Below are positions 54,355 through 63,569 of a stretch of 64,000 bases of DNA, one piece after another. The position numbers were made by a program, and so were the translations under genes. A model generated the notes under the pieces. The model was not told where the DNA came from. It was given only the letters and a program-made list of their open reading frames with translations, and did no database searches. How positions within the stretch are numbered: position 1 is the stretch's first letter; each line of letters starts with the position of its first letter. Source of the DNA: Pyropia haitanensis (taxonomy: Eukaryota; Rhodophyta; Bangiophyceae; Bangiales; Bangiaceae); NCBI GenBank assembly GCA_008729055.1, contig SDUX01000001.1, forward strand, positions 372,001-436,000, read 5' to 3'.

Positions 54355-55647
54355 ATGCTCCGCTCCCTCGCCGTGGCGGCCTCGGGGGCGGGGCGCGCCC
54401 CCGCCCCTTCGGCCATTCCCGCCCGGCGGCTGGCCTCCACCGGCGCTTATGGCGCGCGGCTGGTGGCCTTGCGACAGCAGCTGTCCGTCGATGACGTGGA
54501 CGGCGACAGCTCCATTGGTGCCTTCCTCCCCGCCGCCGACGCTACCGCCCGCTCCGCGGCGCCTTTCTCCACCTTTGGCGCCGTCGAGACGGTCGCGGCA
54601 CCCCCCCCCCCCGCCACCGGCACCCCCTCCGACGCAGACGCGCCGGCCGGTGGCAGGCGGCTCTCCCCCACCGCCCCCGCCAGTGACCGCGTGGACGCGT
54701 ACGCCAACCCGCGCAAGCCCGACTGGCTCCGCGTTCGCCCCGCGGGCGACCCCGCCGCCGCGTCCGAGTACCACCGGCTGCGCGACACGGTGCGCACCGC
54801 GGGCCTCGCGACGGTGTGTGAGGAGGCGCGGTGCCCCAACATTGGCGAGTGCTGGGGCGGCGGCACCGCCACGATCATGCTGATGGGCGACACGTGCACC
54901 CGCGGCTGCCGGTTCTGCTCCATCAAGACGTCCCGCGCGCCGCCGCCGTTGGACCCGGGCGAGCCCGCCGCCACCGCCGCGTCGGTCGCGTCGTGGGGCC
55001 TCAAGTACGTGGTGCTCACGTCGGTGGACCGGGACGACCTGCCCGACGGCGGCGCCGCGCACATAGCCGCGACGGTGGCGGCGTTGAAGGCGGCGCAGCC
55101 GGACCTGCTCGTCGAGGCGCTCGTGCCAGACTTTGGGGGCTCTGCGGGCGCCGAAGCGGTCGTCGCGGCGGGCGTGGACGTGCTCGCTCACAATGTGGAG
55201 ACAGTGCCCCGGCTGCAGCGCGCGGTGCGCGATCGGCGGGCCAACTGGGACCAGTCCATTGAGGTGCTGCGGCGGGTAAAGGCGGCGTCCCCGGGGCTGC
55301 TGACCAAGACCAGCCTCATGCTCGGCGTGGGCGAGTCGGTCGCCGAAGTGCGGGAGGCGCTGTCCTTGCTCCGCGCCGCGGGGGTGGACGTGGTGACGCT
55401 CGGCCAGTACCTGCGGCCGACGCCCAAGCACCTAAAGGTAGAGGAGTGGGTGCCGCCGTCAGAGTTTGACGCGTGGGTGCGGGAGGCCAAGGCGATGGGC
55501 TTTGCCTACGCCGCTGGTGGGCCGCTCGTGCGATCAAGCTACCGCGCGGGGGAGCTATTCTTGGAACACCTGATCCGGGGGCGCCGCGCCGACGCAGCGG
55601 CCGCCACAGCGGGTGGCCAGGGAGGGGTAGCCGCACGGGCTGTGTAA
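54355..55647 (+). CDS. LIPA: Lipoyl synthase (radical SAM), organelle-targeted
   Basis: This 430-residue enzyme inserts two sulfurs into protein-bound octanoate, making the lipoyl group of pyruvate dehydrogenase and glycine cleavage proteins. Residues 1 to about 100 are an Ala/Ser/Arg-rich leader with a linker. The auxiliary cluster motif is C155-x4-C160-x5-C166 ([12 protein letters not shown]). The radical SAM motif CTRGCRFC gives C181, C185 and C188. [51 protein letters not shown] and the terminal [11 protein letters not shown] with the conserved cluster-ligand Ser complete the family. The leader [16 protein letters not shown] suits mitochondria, though plastid import cannot be excluded. 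It is intronless; the ATG at 54355 opens the leader. Confidence 0.97.
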   Translation: MLRSLAVAASGAGRAPAPSAIPARRLASTGAYGARLVALRQQLSVDDVDGDSSIGAFLPAADATARSAAPFSTFGAVETVAAPPPPATGTPSDADAPAGGRRLSPTAPASDRVDAYANPRKPDWLRVRPAGDPAAASEYHRLRDTVRTAGLATVCEEARCPNIGECWGGGTATIMLMGDTCTRGCRFCSIKTSRAPPPLDPGEPAATAASVASWGLKYVVLTSVDRDDLPDGGAAHIAATVAALKAAQPDLLVEALVPDFGGSAGAEAVVAAGVDVLAHNVETVPRLQRAVRDRRANWDQSIEVLRRVKAASPGLLTKTSLMLGVGESVAEVREALSLLRAAGVDVVTLGQYLRPTPKHLKVEEWVPPSEFDAWVREAKAMGFAYAAGGPLVRSSYRAGELFLEHLIRGRRADAAAATAGGQGGVAARAV

Positions 55648-56067
55648 TGGCGGCTCCCCGGAGTAGGGTGGAGACGGTCTGGGGGTGCGCGACGGGGCGT
55701 GTGCGTTTTCTTCTTTTTTTTTTCCTTCTTCATACGCGCTGTCGTCGAGGGTGTCAGGTGCACTACCGCACGGGTCTCTTCAGCTGCGCTACTGCATGGG
55801 TCTCTTCAGCGCGCCGTCACGGCTCGGGGACGGCCAGTCGACTCGTGTATTGTTGATCGCCATCGCCATCCTCCACGCTCGTCACACCTAACGTCCCACC
55901 ACAGGGGCTCCCGCCATGGACGACCGACTATGCCGACCACGCGAGGGGGTACCTTAACAGGACACCCAGCGCAACATATACAGGGCGCTTTTCACCGTCC
56001 AATGCCACCCCTGGCCCACCCACCATGCGTGTCCCTCCCCAGCGCCCTCCCCGAGCGCACCCCACCT
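55648..56067. other. Intergenic, convergent 3' regions (lipoyl synthase / cytochrome b5)
   Basis: It contains a T-rich run (55710-55735) soon after the first stop and an imperfect direct repeat around 55770-55815 (GGTCTCTTCAGC, GGGTCTCTTCAGC). No gene is visible. Confidence 0.6.
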
Positions 56068-56481
56068 TCATGTCGTGTACAAGCGCAGCAACACGGCCAG
56101 CACCACCAGCAGCAGCGGCAGGCCCACCTTCATGGCCATGCCCATCCCCCCTCCATCCGCCGCCGTCGTCACCCGCACCCCCGCTGCCGCCGCCTTCTCC
56201 GCCGCCACGGCCGCCTCCTCCGCCGTGGGTGGCCGCGCGACGCCAATGACCATTTCGGCCAGCTGCGCACGCGCCTCCCCCGAGTGGCCCACGTCCTCAA
56301 ACTCTTGCGTAGCGTCGCGGGCAGTGGCGTCGAGGAGGATTTCGTCGCCGCCCGGGTGGTCGTCCAGGAAGGCGGTGACGTCGTGCACCTTGCCGTCAAT
56401 GAGCATCCACGCCGAGGTGCGGGTGGTGTGGTCGGCCAGCTCGGTGGTGGGGATTTCCCGCAGCGGTGGGCTGGTCGTCAT
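56068..56481 (-). CDS. CYB5: Cytochrome b5, C-terminal tail-anchored
   Basis: This intronless 137-residue protein has a heme-binding domain at residues about 8-82. It has AWMLIDGKVHDVTAFLDDHP then GGDEILL with axial His42 in the DHPGG signature, and FEDVGHSGEA supplying the second axial His66. An Ala/Glu-rich linker (about 85-113) leads to a hydrophobic segment (MKVGLPLLLVVLAVLLRLY, 116-134), typical of a tail-anchored protein in the ER or outer mitochondrial membrane. Cytochrome b5 donates electrons to desaturases and sterol-modifying enzymes. The short polar end RLYTT does not decide the membrane. Confidence 0.96.
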   Translation of the reverse strand: MTTSPPLREIPTTELADHTTRTSAWMLIDGKVHDVTAFLDDHPGGDEILLDATARDATQEFEDVGHSGEARAQLAEMVIGVARPPTAEEAAVAAEKAAAAGVRVTTAADGGGMGMAMKVGLPLLLVVLAVLLRLYTT

Positions 56482-57163
56482 TGTAATGACAGCGGGCGGG
56501 GGGCGGGAAGGACTGGAGCGGAGGAGAAGAAAGGAGGCCTAGACCAAAGGAGAACGAATGGAATGTGGGATGACGGCAGCAGGAGGCAGCTTCCGTCCCA
56601 GCACCAGCACGCAGAGCACAGAGTAGCGTGGAAACAGCTGGGGCGGGAAGGGCACCTTCGCAACGCAGCAAGACCCCACTACTCGGCAGCGGCGTCGGTG
56701 GACGACCAAACGTGACGGTGTTGGACGCGGCGGCCGCTGCCGCCGACGGGCCACGCGTCAATCAGTGGATCGTGTCCTACTCTCCCCCGTCGTGGCACAC
56801 ACCAGAGCTTGAGGACAACGGCAGCCATTCAAGCGCAAGGTCGCACGCCAAGGCATGGAGTCATGATTATAAAAAATAAAATCTTTTCATGTTGCGGCGT
56901 GAATTGATTGCCTTCGTTTTCATTTATCATTATAATTATCTTATTGATGCACATAAGTACTTATTGTAATCGTATTGAGGGGTGCTGTTCTGCCGTTGAT
57001 TGCTCTGTTGCACCACGAGGGTGACAACTGCTTCGTGCTTGTGGAGCATGTTACGACTCGGCCCACCCTTTCCCCACAAAGCCCCACGCAGACTCCTTCA
57101 CGCTTTCCCCTATTGTGCACATTGCTTCATGTGGTGACTCGTGATGGACTGAAAGGGCGGGTG

Positions 57164-57520
57164 ATGGTGGCGGCCACCGCCGCGAGCGTCACCACATTGG
57201 ACGCCGCCGCGGGGGCCACGGGCAGCCCGCCGCCACGGGGGGCCACCACGGCCACGGGCGCCGTACTGGTGGCGGGAGGGGCTATTGCCGTGGCGGCGTC
57301 GCTGGTCAGGACTGTGGGGGGGGGGGCCGGCGGGGACTCTCGACGCCGACGCCGACGCCGACGCCGAGGCTGTCAGGGGGGGGCGGAGGGGGGCACCCCC
57401 GCGCCCCCGCGGGAGGGATGGGAGGGGCGCCGGATCCGCCTCTTAGCCAGTTCCTCACGCGGCCTCGATGGAGGAGCACTCGAGAATGGCAGACTGGACG
57501 GGGAGGGGTTGTTCCGGTGA
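57164..57520 (+). CDS. Possible small membrane protein (very weak)
   Basis: The open frame from ATG 57164 (MVAATAASVTTLDAAAGATG) has one hydrophobic segment (GAVLVAGGAIAVAASLV) followed by an Arg-rich stretch encoded by a GACGCC-type repeat and an uninformative tail, 118 residues in all. No family is recognised. It lies between two AT-rich islands. It may be chance; the hydrophobic segment and the start context are the only support. Confidence 0.2.
   Translation: MVAATAASVTTLDAAAGATGSPPPRGATTATGAVLVAGGAIAVAASLVRTVGGGAGGDSRRRRRRRRRGCQGGAEGGTPAPPREGWEGRRIRLLASSSRGLDGGALENGRLDGEGLFR
57341..57367. repeat. GACGCC hexanucleotide microsatellite
   Basis: Four tandem copies of GACGCC (counting from 57342), plus a fifth variant, lie in the non-conserved region between cytochrome b5 and the thioesterase. 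Confidence 0.85.
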
Positions 57521-58051
57521 GCTCCACCCGCTCGCCACGCCAGCGAAGGCACCAACTACGACCCGTGCTCAAGGTCTCCATGGTCTTCAGTACAAGTGGC
57601 CATATCATGTGAGTATATTGTGAATGAACGGTGCGACTCTAGTGCCTTTTCATTGGTGTATCAGTTAATTGTTATATTATGAAAACAATAGTGAATTTAT
57701 TCATTGTACCTCGAAACAACCCGCTTGAAGCGACGTCAACTCGGACTATTTATGGATGCCGTGGGGCAAATCCGTGGACAGCCGTGCGGTGCCAGTATGA
57801 GTTGTTGAGGGGACATGTTCGCGCTGGTCATTGGTCACGGAACTCCGCAAGAGTCCCGCCACGTGGACCACATCAACGGATCGCCGTGCGGTCGGTCGGG
57901 CTCTTGGTGCCCAACGGACTGCCAGCCGGTTTGCATGAGTCGACAGTACGGACTCCGGTCCCCTCCACTTGACCCCCGCAGTGGTCGTGAGCGTGCGTCT
58001 GCTCCCACGCACCCCCGAGGCCGACGGTGCCAGCGGCGCGGCGTGGATGAG

Positions 58052-59284
58052 ATGGAAACACCGCCTCGCCCCGCCACCTCGATGAACGGCGGCCGCGGCG
58101 GGGCGGCCGGCGGGGCGACCAGTGGCCGCGCCGGCGGCGGCGGCAGCGACAGTGACGGCGGCGGCCTGCCGGCGGAGACGCCGCCGCGGCCAAGTCCCGT
58201 GGCGGCTCGCTCCCCCGCCGCGAGTGCGACCTTCCTCGCCGAGGTGGTGGGCGATGAAGCGGCGGCGGGAAAGCTGCTTCCCTTGGGCGTCGTCCTCGAA
58301 ATGATGGACCTCGTTGCCGGCCGCGTCGCGTACGCGCACCGGGGCGGCGGCCCCGTCGCGACCGTCTCGTTTGACCGGGTGGATATGCTCAAGCCCATCC
58401 TGCACTTGGACCTGGTGACCACCCATGGGCGGGTCGTGTCGGTCGGCGCCTCCTCCATCGTCGTCGAGGTGCGGGTCACTCGCGAGGACCGCGCCACCCG
58501 CCAGGCCATCCCCGCCGTCATCTCGTACGTGACGATGGTGGCGGTCAATGCCGAGACACGGCGGCCGTTTCGTGGCGTCGCGGCGCTGGCATTGGAGTCC
58601 CCGGAGGACACCCGCCGGCACGCCGAGGCGGCCCGCCGCAAGGCGCTCACCGCCACGTGGACTCAGATGCAAAAGGCGGTGGACGAGCGGGAGGCGCCAT
58701 GGACCGCCGCCGAGGTGGAGGACCCGATAAATGTGGACGGCAAGACGACGGCGCTGCTGCTGGCCGAGACCGCCGTCACCGTCCGCAAGCAATACCTGCC
58801 GCGGCACAAGAACTTTGGTGACGCCATCTTTGGCGGGGACATCCTGGCGGTTATGGACAAGACCGCCCTCTACACGGCGAGGCGGTTTAGCGGCAATGCG
58901 ACCATGGTGGTGATTGGGCTGGACCGCATCAGCTTCCACGCCCCTGTCCTGCCGCTGCACGTCCTGCACTTGGTCGCCCGCGTCGTGTACGTGCGGCGGT
59001 ACACGGTGGAGGTGGAGGTGCACGTGTCGCTCGACCGGCGGGTCAGCGACGAGCCGCCCGTCAAATCCCACGTGGGGAGCTTCACCGTGTTGAACTTGGA
59101 TGAGGCGGGCTTCAAGCGCCCCGTCACGGTGGGGCTCAAGCTGGAAGACGCGGACCAGGAGGCCCTCCGCACGTACGAAAAGGCCAAGCAGCGGTTTTAC
59201 TTTGGGCGGAGCAACGGGTCAGGCGAGGGCGACTCGGTGGCGCCCGACAACAAGGTGGCCGTTCACTCCTTTTGGCTCAGTTGA
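58052..59284 (+). CDS. Acyl-CoA thioesterase with two hotdog domains
   Basis: This is a 410-residue protein from ATG 58052 (METPPRPATSMNGG); the frame is open farther upstream to an ATG at 57815, but that part looks like 5' leader, and 58082 is another choice. Hotdog domain 1 (about 60-180) has LPLGVVLEMMDLVAGRVAYA, VATVSFDRVDMLKPI and VEVRVTRED. Hotdog domain 2 (about 245-360) has HKNFGDAIFGGDILAVMDKT, MVVIGLDRISFHAPV and VEVEVHVSLD. This tandem arrangement resembles ACOT9/ACOT7-type thioesterases, which release CoA from acyl-CoA. The usual N-H-x-G-x-x-FGG motif is well kept only in domain 2 (FGDAIFGGDI), so domain 1 may be mainly structural. Compartment unclear; no strong transit peptide. 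The 3' end converges on FBPase. Confidence 0.85.
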   Translation: METPPRPATSMNGGRGGAAGGATSGRAGGGGSDSDGGGLPAETPPRPSPVAARSPAASATFLAEVVGDEAAAGKLLPLGVVLEMMDLVAGRVAYAHRGGGPVATVSFDRVDMLKPILHLDLVTTHGRVVSVGASSIVVEVRVTREDRATRQAIPAVISYVTMVAVNAETRRPFRGVAALALESPEDTRRHAEAARRKALTATWTQMQKAVDEREAPWTAAEVEDPINVDGKTTALLLAETAVTVRKQYLPRHKNFGDAIFGGDILAVMDKTALYTARRFSGNATMVVIGLDRISFHAPVLPLHVLHLVARVVYVRRYTVEVEVHVSLDRRVSDEPPVKSHVGSFTVLNLDEAGFKRPVTVGLKLEDADQEALRTYEKAKQRFYFGRSNGSGEGDSVAPDNKVAVHSFWLS

Positions 59285-59850
59285 CCCCCCTCCGCGTCCT
59301 GGCTGTGTTTGCCTTGGCGTTTGGCTGCTCGCTTTGGCAGAGTCGGCCACCATTGCCTCAGGCATTTGTGTAGCAAGCGTCGTCTCCATTTCGCCTTGTC
59401 GGGGGGAAGGAGGTTCCTGGTGGCCTGGCATGCCCGTTGTATACTCAGCGCTTCCCAGTCGTAGCTCAATTTTCCTGCTGCGCGTCAAGCAGCTGGGTCG
59501 CGGAAGCTACGCGTGGTCTCGGTTTGGTCAGTTCTCTTCCCGAGACCCCGAACCGGCCCGCAACCCTCGAGCCCCGTCAGGCCAAGTATCACAAGAGCTG
59601 GGCAAGCTAGGCGGGTGACACGTGCGGTTCACCCTGCGCGCGCCCGAAAGCTATCACTCGGCCGTGGGCTCACCCCACCCCCCCCCCGACCCAGGAGCAA
59701 GAATGGACACACAGCACGCATCGAAAAGAAAGGGCAAGGCGTCCTCATCACTCCTGCCTTCTGCAGTGACAAAGCGCGGCCGCAGCACCCAGGCGAGGAG
59801 CAAAACAAGAGAAGAAATTTGGCTGAAAGAAAACACCCCTGAAATGACGA
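59285..59850. other. Intergenic, convergent 3' regions (thioesterase / FBPase)
   Basis: About 570 bases, of moderate GC, with A-rich sequence around 59800-59840. Nothing else is recognised. Confidence 0.6.
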
Positions 59851-61089
59851 TCACAAACTGGCCTCGTAGTACTTGTCGAGCAGCTCTTGCACGTCCTCCG
59901 GGGACCCCAACACCAGAGGCACCCGCTGGTGCACGGACGAGGGGATGACATCAAGGACGCGCTCGCGGCCGGTCGTGGCAATCCCCCCCGCCTGCTCAAC
60001 CAAAAAGGACATTGGCGAGCACTCGTACAGAAGGCGGAGCTTCCCATTCTCGTTCTTCTTGTCCCCCGGGTAGGCAAAGAGCCCGCCATACATGAGCGTC
60101 CGATGTACGTCGGCGACCATGGAGCCAATGTAGCGCGACGAGTAAGTCATGCCCGACGCATTGCTCCCGTCCTTCAGCGACTTGATGTAGGAGCGAAGGA
60201 CCGGGTCCCAGGCCGGCTCATTGGCCTCGTTCACAGAATAAATCTTGCCGCGCGAGGGGATGGTGATGGATGGATGCGTCAGCACAAACTCCCCAATCTG
60301 CGGGTCAAGCGTGAAACCCTGCACGCCACTCCCAGTCGTCAGCACCATCATGGTGCTGCTACTGTACATGCAGTAACCCGATGCGACTAGGTTGCTCCCC
60401 GGCTGCAGCACGTTTTGCAGGCACGTAAGCTCCTCCTGGTTGATCTTGGCCTCCCAGTCAGACGCCAGGCAGCCAGCCGACTCGGCAAAGATGCCAAAGA
60501 TGGTCCCCGTCGCGATCCCCGCATCAATGTTGGACGACCCGTCCAGCGGGTCAAATACGGCAATGTAGTTGCCGCTAGCGAGCTCGTCCACCATGATGGG
60601 CTCGTCCTCCTCCTCTGACGCGATAATCCCCAGCTTGCCGCCGCGCCACTTGAGCGCGTGCTTCAGCACATCGTTGGAGAGCACATCCAGCTTCTTCTGC
60701 TCCTCGCCCTGCACGTTGATAGAGCCACTAGCCTCATAACCGGTCAGGTTGGTGATGCCCGCCCGGCTGACCAACGACGCAATCTTCTTGCAAGCCATCT
60801 GGATGCTGGCCATCAGGTTCTGCAGGTCCTGCACGTGCTCCTCGTCCAGCTGCTGACTGGCCTGTTGGATGAAGAAACGGGTTAGAGTCATAGGGCTTTC
60901 ATCCGGGCACACAAACTGCTCCTCCTTGGTGAAGGAGGGTGCCACCATCGTCACGCCAGACCGCAGCCGCCGCGCAGCAGGCACTCTGGCTGGCGCGGAG
61001 CTGGCATGGCGGGCGGTAGACAGCCCGACGACGCGGGCGCCGACCCGAGTGCAGCCGGCGCTGGCCACGAACGCCGCCATCGAGTGCAT
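59851..61089 (-). CDS. FBP: Fructose-1,6-bisphosphatase, plastid-type
   Basis: This intronless enzyme has 412 residues from ATG 61089. Residues 1 to about 48 (MHSMAAFVASAGCTRVGARV... SGVTMVAPSF) look like a plastid transit peptide. The metal site is complete: ASEEEDEP (157-164) and VFDPLDGSSNID (168-179). Other family motifs are GYCMYSSSTM, GKIYSVNEAN, SRYIGSMVADVHRTLMYGG and LLYECSPMSFLVEQAGG. It removes phosphate 1 from fructose-1,6-bisphosphate in the Calvin cycle or gluconeogenesis. Plant plastid enzymes carry a redox loop of three Cys; here the equivalent region (SAGCLASDW to EELTCLQNV) holds two, Cys197 and Cys213, so thioredoxin control is possible but not the same as in land plants. 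Confidence 0.96.
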   Translation of the reverse strand: MHSMAAFVASAGCTRVGARVVGLSTARHASSAPARVPAARRLRSGVTMVAPSFTKEEQFVCPDESPMTLTRFFIQQASQQLDEEHVQDLQNLMASIQMACKKIASLVSRAGITNLTGYEASGSINVQGEEQKKLDVLSNDVLKHALKWRGGKLGIIASEEEDEPIMVDELASGNYIAVFDPLDGSSNIDAGIATGTIFGIFAESAGCLASDWEAKINQEELTCLQNVLQPGSNLVASGYCMYSSSTMMVLTTGSGVQGFTLDPQIGEFVLTHPSITIPSRGKIYSVNEANEPAWDPVLRSYIKSLKDGSNASGMTYSSRYIGSMVADVHRTLMYGGLFAYPGDKKNENGKLRLLYECSPMSFLVEQAGGIATTGRERVLDVIPSSVHQRVPLVLGSPEDVQELLDKYYEASL

Positions 61090-61994
61090 GAGAGAAAACA
61101 GAAGGCAGGAAGGTCGGTCAAGGAAGCACGCACGAGGATGGCTGCGTGACGATCAGGGCCAAGGGGCGCAGGCATGTTCCACCACAGAAGGCAGGTGCGC
61201 CGCGAGATCCACCCAGGGTGACTTAAATTTCAGTCAAAGTGTCATCTCCTGTGCGAGTAATCGCAGTCATGCCACGTGGGGCATAAAACTGTACCCGCTT
61301 TTTTTTTTTCAGTTGTTCAACCTGCCTCGTGGGCTGTGTACAGTGTTGTCCGTTGAAGGACGCCCCCGGTGGCCCACGCGACTCCCACCTGCCACGAAGC
61401 GCAGTCGGTCGGCTCTTCACCGCGGACCTCCGACGCAACCAGTTCCCTCTCGCTCCTCTCGTGCCGCTGCCGGAATGGTGTCAGACCAGCGGCAAAGCGT
61501 TGCAGCTAGACCACTCTAGGGGCCCGGTAGAAGGCAGGAGGGGAAGGCGGAGAATCACTTGGCGTTGTGTTCTCCACTGCCAGCCCTGAATGTGCCTCAT
61601 AAGCGCACGGCCGCGAGAGGCAGTCGGATAAGAGCCCCCATGTGGTCGATGCGCTGCGAAGAACAGACACCACAATGTACCCCGAGGCGCAGCAGTACAC
61701 ACCATCGGCTTGCTTCGCCATGCATCCTATGCCACACCGCTCAAAACGACCCCCAAGTGCACGGCATGGTCCGTCACCTCACTGCTGTGCAGTAGGTGCG
61801 AGGGGACGGCATGATGCACAAAACAGAAACGATTCGGCGCGAGCGCACACACTAAGTACATAGAACAGTCTCTAAATGGGGAGCGCGAGTCGGGGGTGGA
61901 GGACGAGGACACGCCAATGACGGGACAGGTAAGGAAGGTCGGCGGGCACGGGGCAGGGAGAGGGGGGACACGGACGCGCGCAGTCGCCCCGCCG
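61090..61994. other. Intergenic, tandem minus-strand genes
   Basis: This is the FBPase promoter side and the 3' region of the ferredoxin-like gene. A T-run at about 61300-61310 and a moderate-GC block (61200-61900) are visible. No gene is called. Confidence 0.55.
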
Positions 61995-62554
61995 CTACGG
62001 CTTGGGCCGCACCGTCACCGGCCCGTGGATGCGCGTCTGGCACGCCAGCCGGTACGAGTCGGGCTTCTTGGCCAGCAGCCGCTCCTCCCGCATGCCCTTT
62101 CCATTGGTGTTGCCCGCGCCCTCGAGCACGTCCAGCAAACAAAAACCGCAGCTGGCATTCCCTCCGCAGTTGGACATCTTGCCGCGGATGGAGTAGAGGT
62201 CCACCTTGGCCGCCCGCAGCGCCGTCCGCAGGTCCGTCTCGGTGTCCACCTCGATTTCCGTCGTCTTCCCGCTGCTCCGCAGCACCTTGATGGTGTACGA
62301 GCGGGGCTCCGCGGCGGTCGTGGCGCCCGCCCAGCCGGTCTGGTAGAGCGCCGTGGGGGGGGGGGGGGGGCTGCCCGGGGGGTGGGGGGGGTGCCGACCG
62401 CGGCGCGGCGGCCCGCGGCGGGCGCGCTTCTTGTCACCAGCCGCCCGCCACAGGCAGCCGCATCCCCCGAAGCCCACGCGTTGGCGGCGGGGGTGGCGAG
62501 CCTGGCGCCCAGCAGTGCGCAGGGCGCAAAGGCACCCGTCGTTCCAGCGCCCAT
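61995..62554 (-). CDS. [2Fe-2S] ferredoxin-like plastid protein, frame broken at poly-G
   Basis: The mature domain reads RSYTIKVL, EIEVDTETDLRTALRAAKVD, GKMSNCGGNASCGFCLLDVL and SYRLACQTRIHGPVTVRPKP. Its four Cys are spaced C-x5-C-x2-C and a distant C, the plant-type [2Fe-2S] pattern with one residue more than the usual C-x4-C-x2-C. The related group with CGGxxxCGxC is found in cyanobacteria and plastids, distinct from the main photosynthetic ferredoxin. The upstream leader (ATG 62554, MGAGTTGAFAPCALLG...) resembles a plastid transit peptide but lies in the neighbouring frame; the join must be in G tracts 62355-62370 (16 G) or 62377-62391. The span is therefore a joined model. It probably transfers electrons in the plastid; partner unknown. 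Confidence 0.8.
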
Positions 62555-63569
62555 AGCGACGGCGGAGAGGGGGAGGCGGGGAGGACAGGCAAGAGGGAGG
62601 AAGACCGCCAAGTAAGACAGGCAGTGACGAAAGGGAGAGGGGGGAAAGAGAGGGTGTGGATGCTAAGGGAAAGAAGGGGGGATGAGGAGGGGTTGGACGT
62701 GGCGGTGGGGGTGACGAGCGGGGGTGAGGTACCGGTGGGCGGACTGGATGTTGCCTGGTAGACGCGCAGGCTGATGGCAAGATGGCTCCGACAATGGCTG
62801 TGCTCGGCAACGGTGGCAAACGCATCCGCGACCGTCGGCTGGAGTGATGGCGGGGAGCGTCGGCTGCAAATGGGGAGGCGGCGTAGCGGCTACGGCGGGC
62901 ACAGAACGGACGACGAGCGGCGGGATGTGTGGCCCCGACCGGTGGCAGATGCGGTCTCAATAGACCGACGGGCGGCGGCCGCCGCGGGAGGCGGCGGTTT
63001 GGCATGGCCCGGGCATGGGCAGTGGGTGGCGGACGAGCCCGGCCGCGTGGCCGCAGGCCGCCTGATGGATGGCGTGGCGGCGTCGCGCAGACAGAGCTCA
63101 CGCGCCCGTTGACCACTGTCCAAACTCGGGCAGAACAGTGAACCTCGGCGGTGCTGTTGTCTCCACCGTCCAACGTTAGGCACTGATCAGAATACCTACT
63201 GACGCACGCAATCCCTCTACCAATAACGTAATTTTCATTCCATGGGCTGGTCATTGACATGCACTGCCTTGTTTCAATTGGTCCAGGCGGGATCTACAAA
63301 CGCGCGATGCCACGCAGGGCGACAGCAACGCCACGTGGACCCGCCCGCGTTGTCGTCGACGCGCTGCGCCCGTGCATCGATCCGTCGCGGAGACGAAGCG
63401 CCCTGTCGGTCGGTATACCTGGCCGACGCAAGGCTGGTGCGCCTCCCCCTCCCCCGCCACCCTCGCCCCCCCCCCCTCCCTCCACCCCCATCCCCTGTCC
63501 TTTTCTCTCGTCCACACTTCCCTTGCTGGCGAATTCTCTCTCCCCTTTTTATTGGTGGAAGCTCCCACG
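62555..63569. promoter_or_regulatory. Divergent region (ferredoxin-like / right-edge gene)
   Basis: About 1 kb. 63180-63290 is AT-richer and contains CCAAT at 63220-63224 and an ATTGG at about 63278-63282. A long C/T-only tract (63440-63540) precedes the ATG at 63570, as in several other genes of this window. Confidence 0.45.

Larger units (their letters stand above)
56482..58051. other. Divergent region (cytochrome b5 / thioesterase) with two AT-rich islands
   Basis: Two blocks, about 56865-56990 and 57590-57730, are strongly AT-rich in contrast to the window and flank a GC-rich 600-base segment that contains a weak ORF (57164-57520) and a GACGCC repeat (57341-57367). I found no clear terminal repeats joining the two islands. 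Confidence 0.5.
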
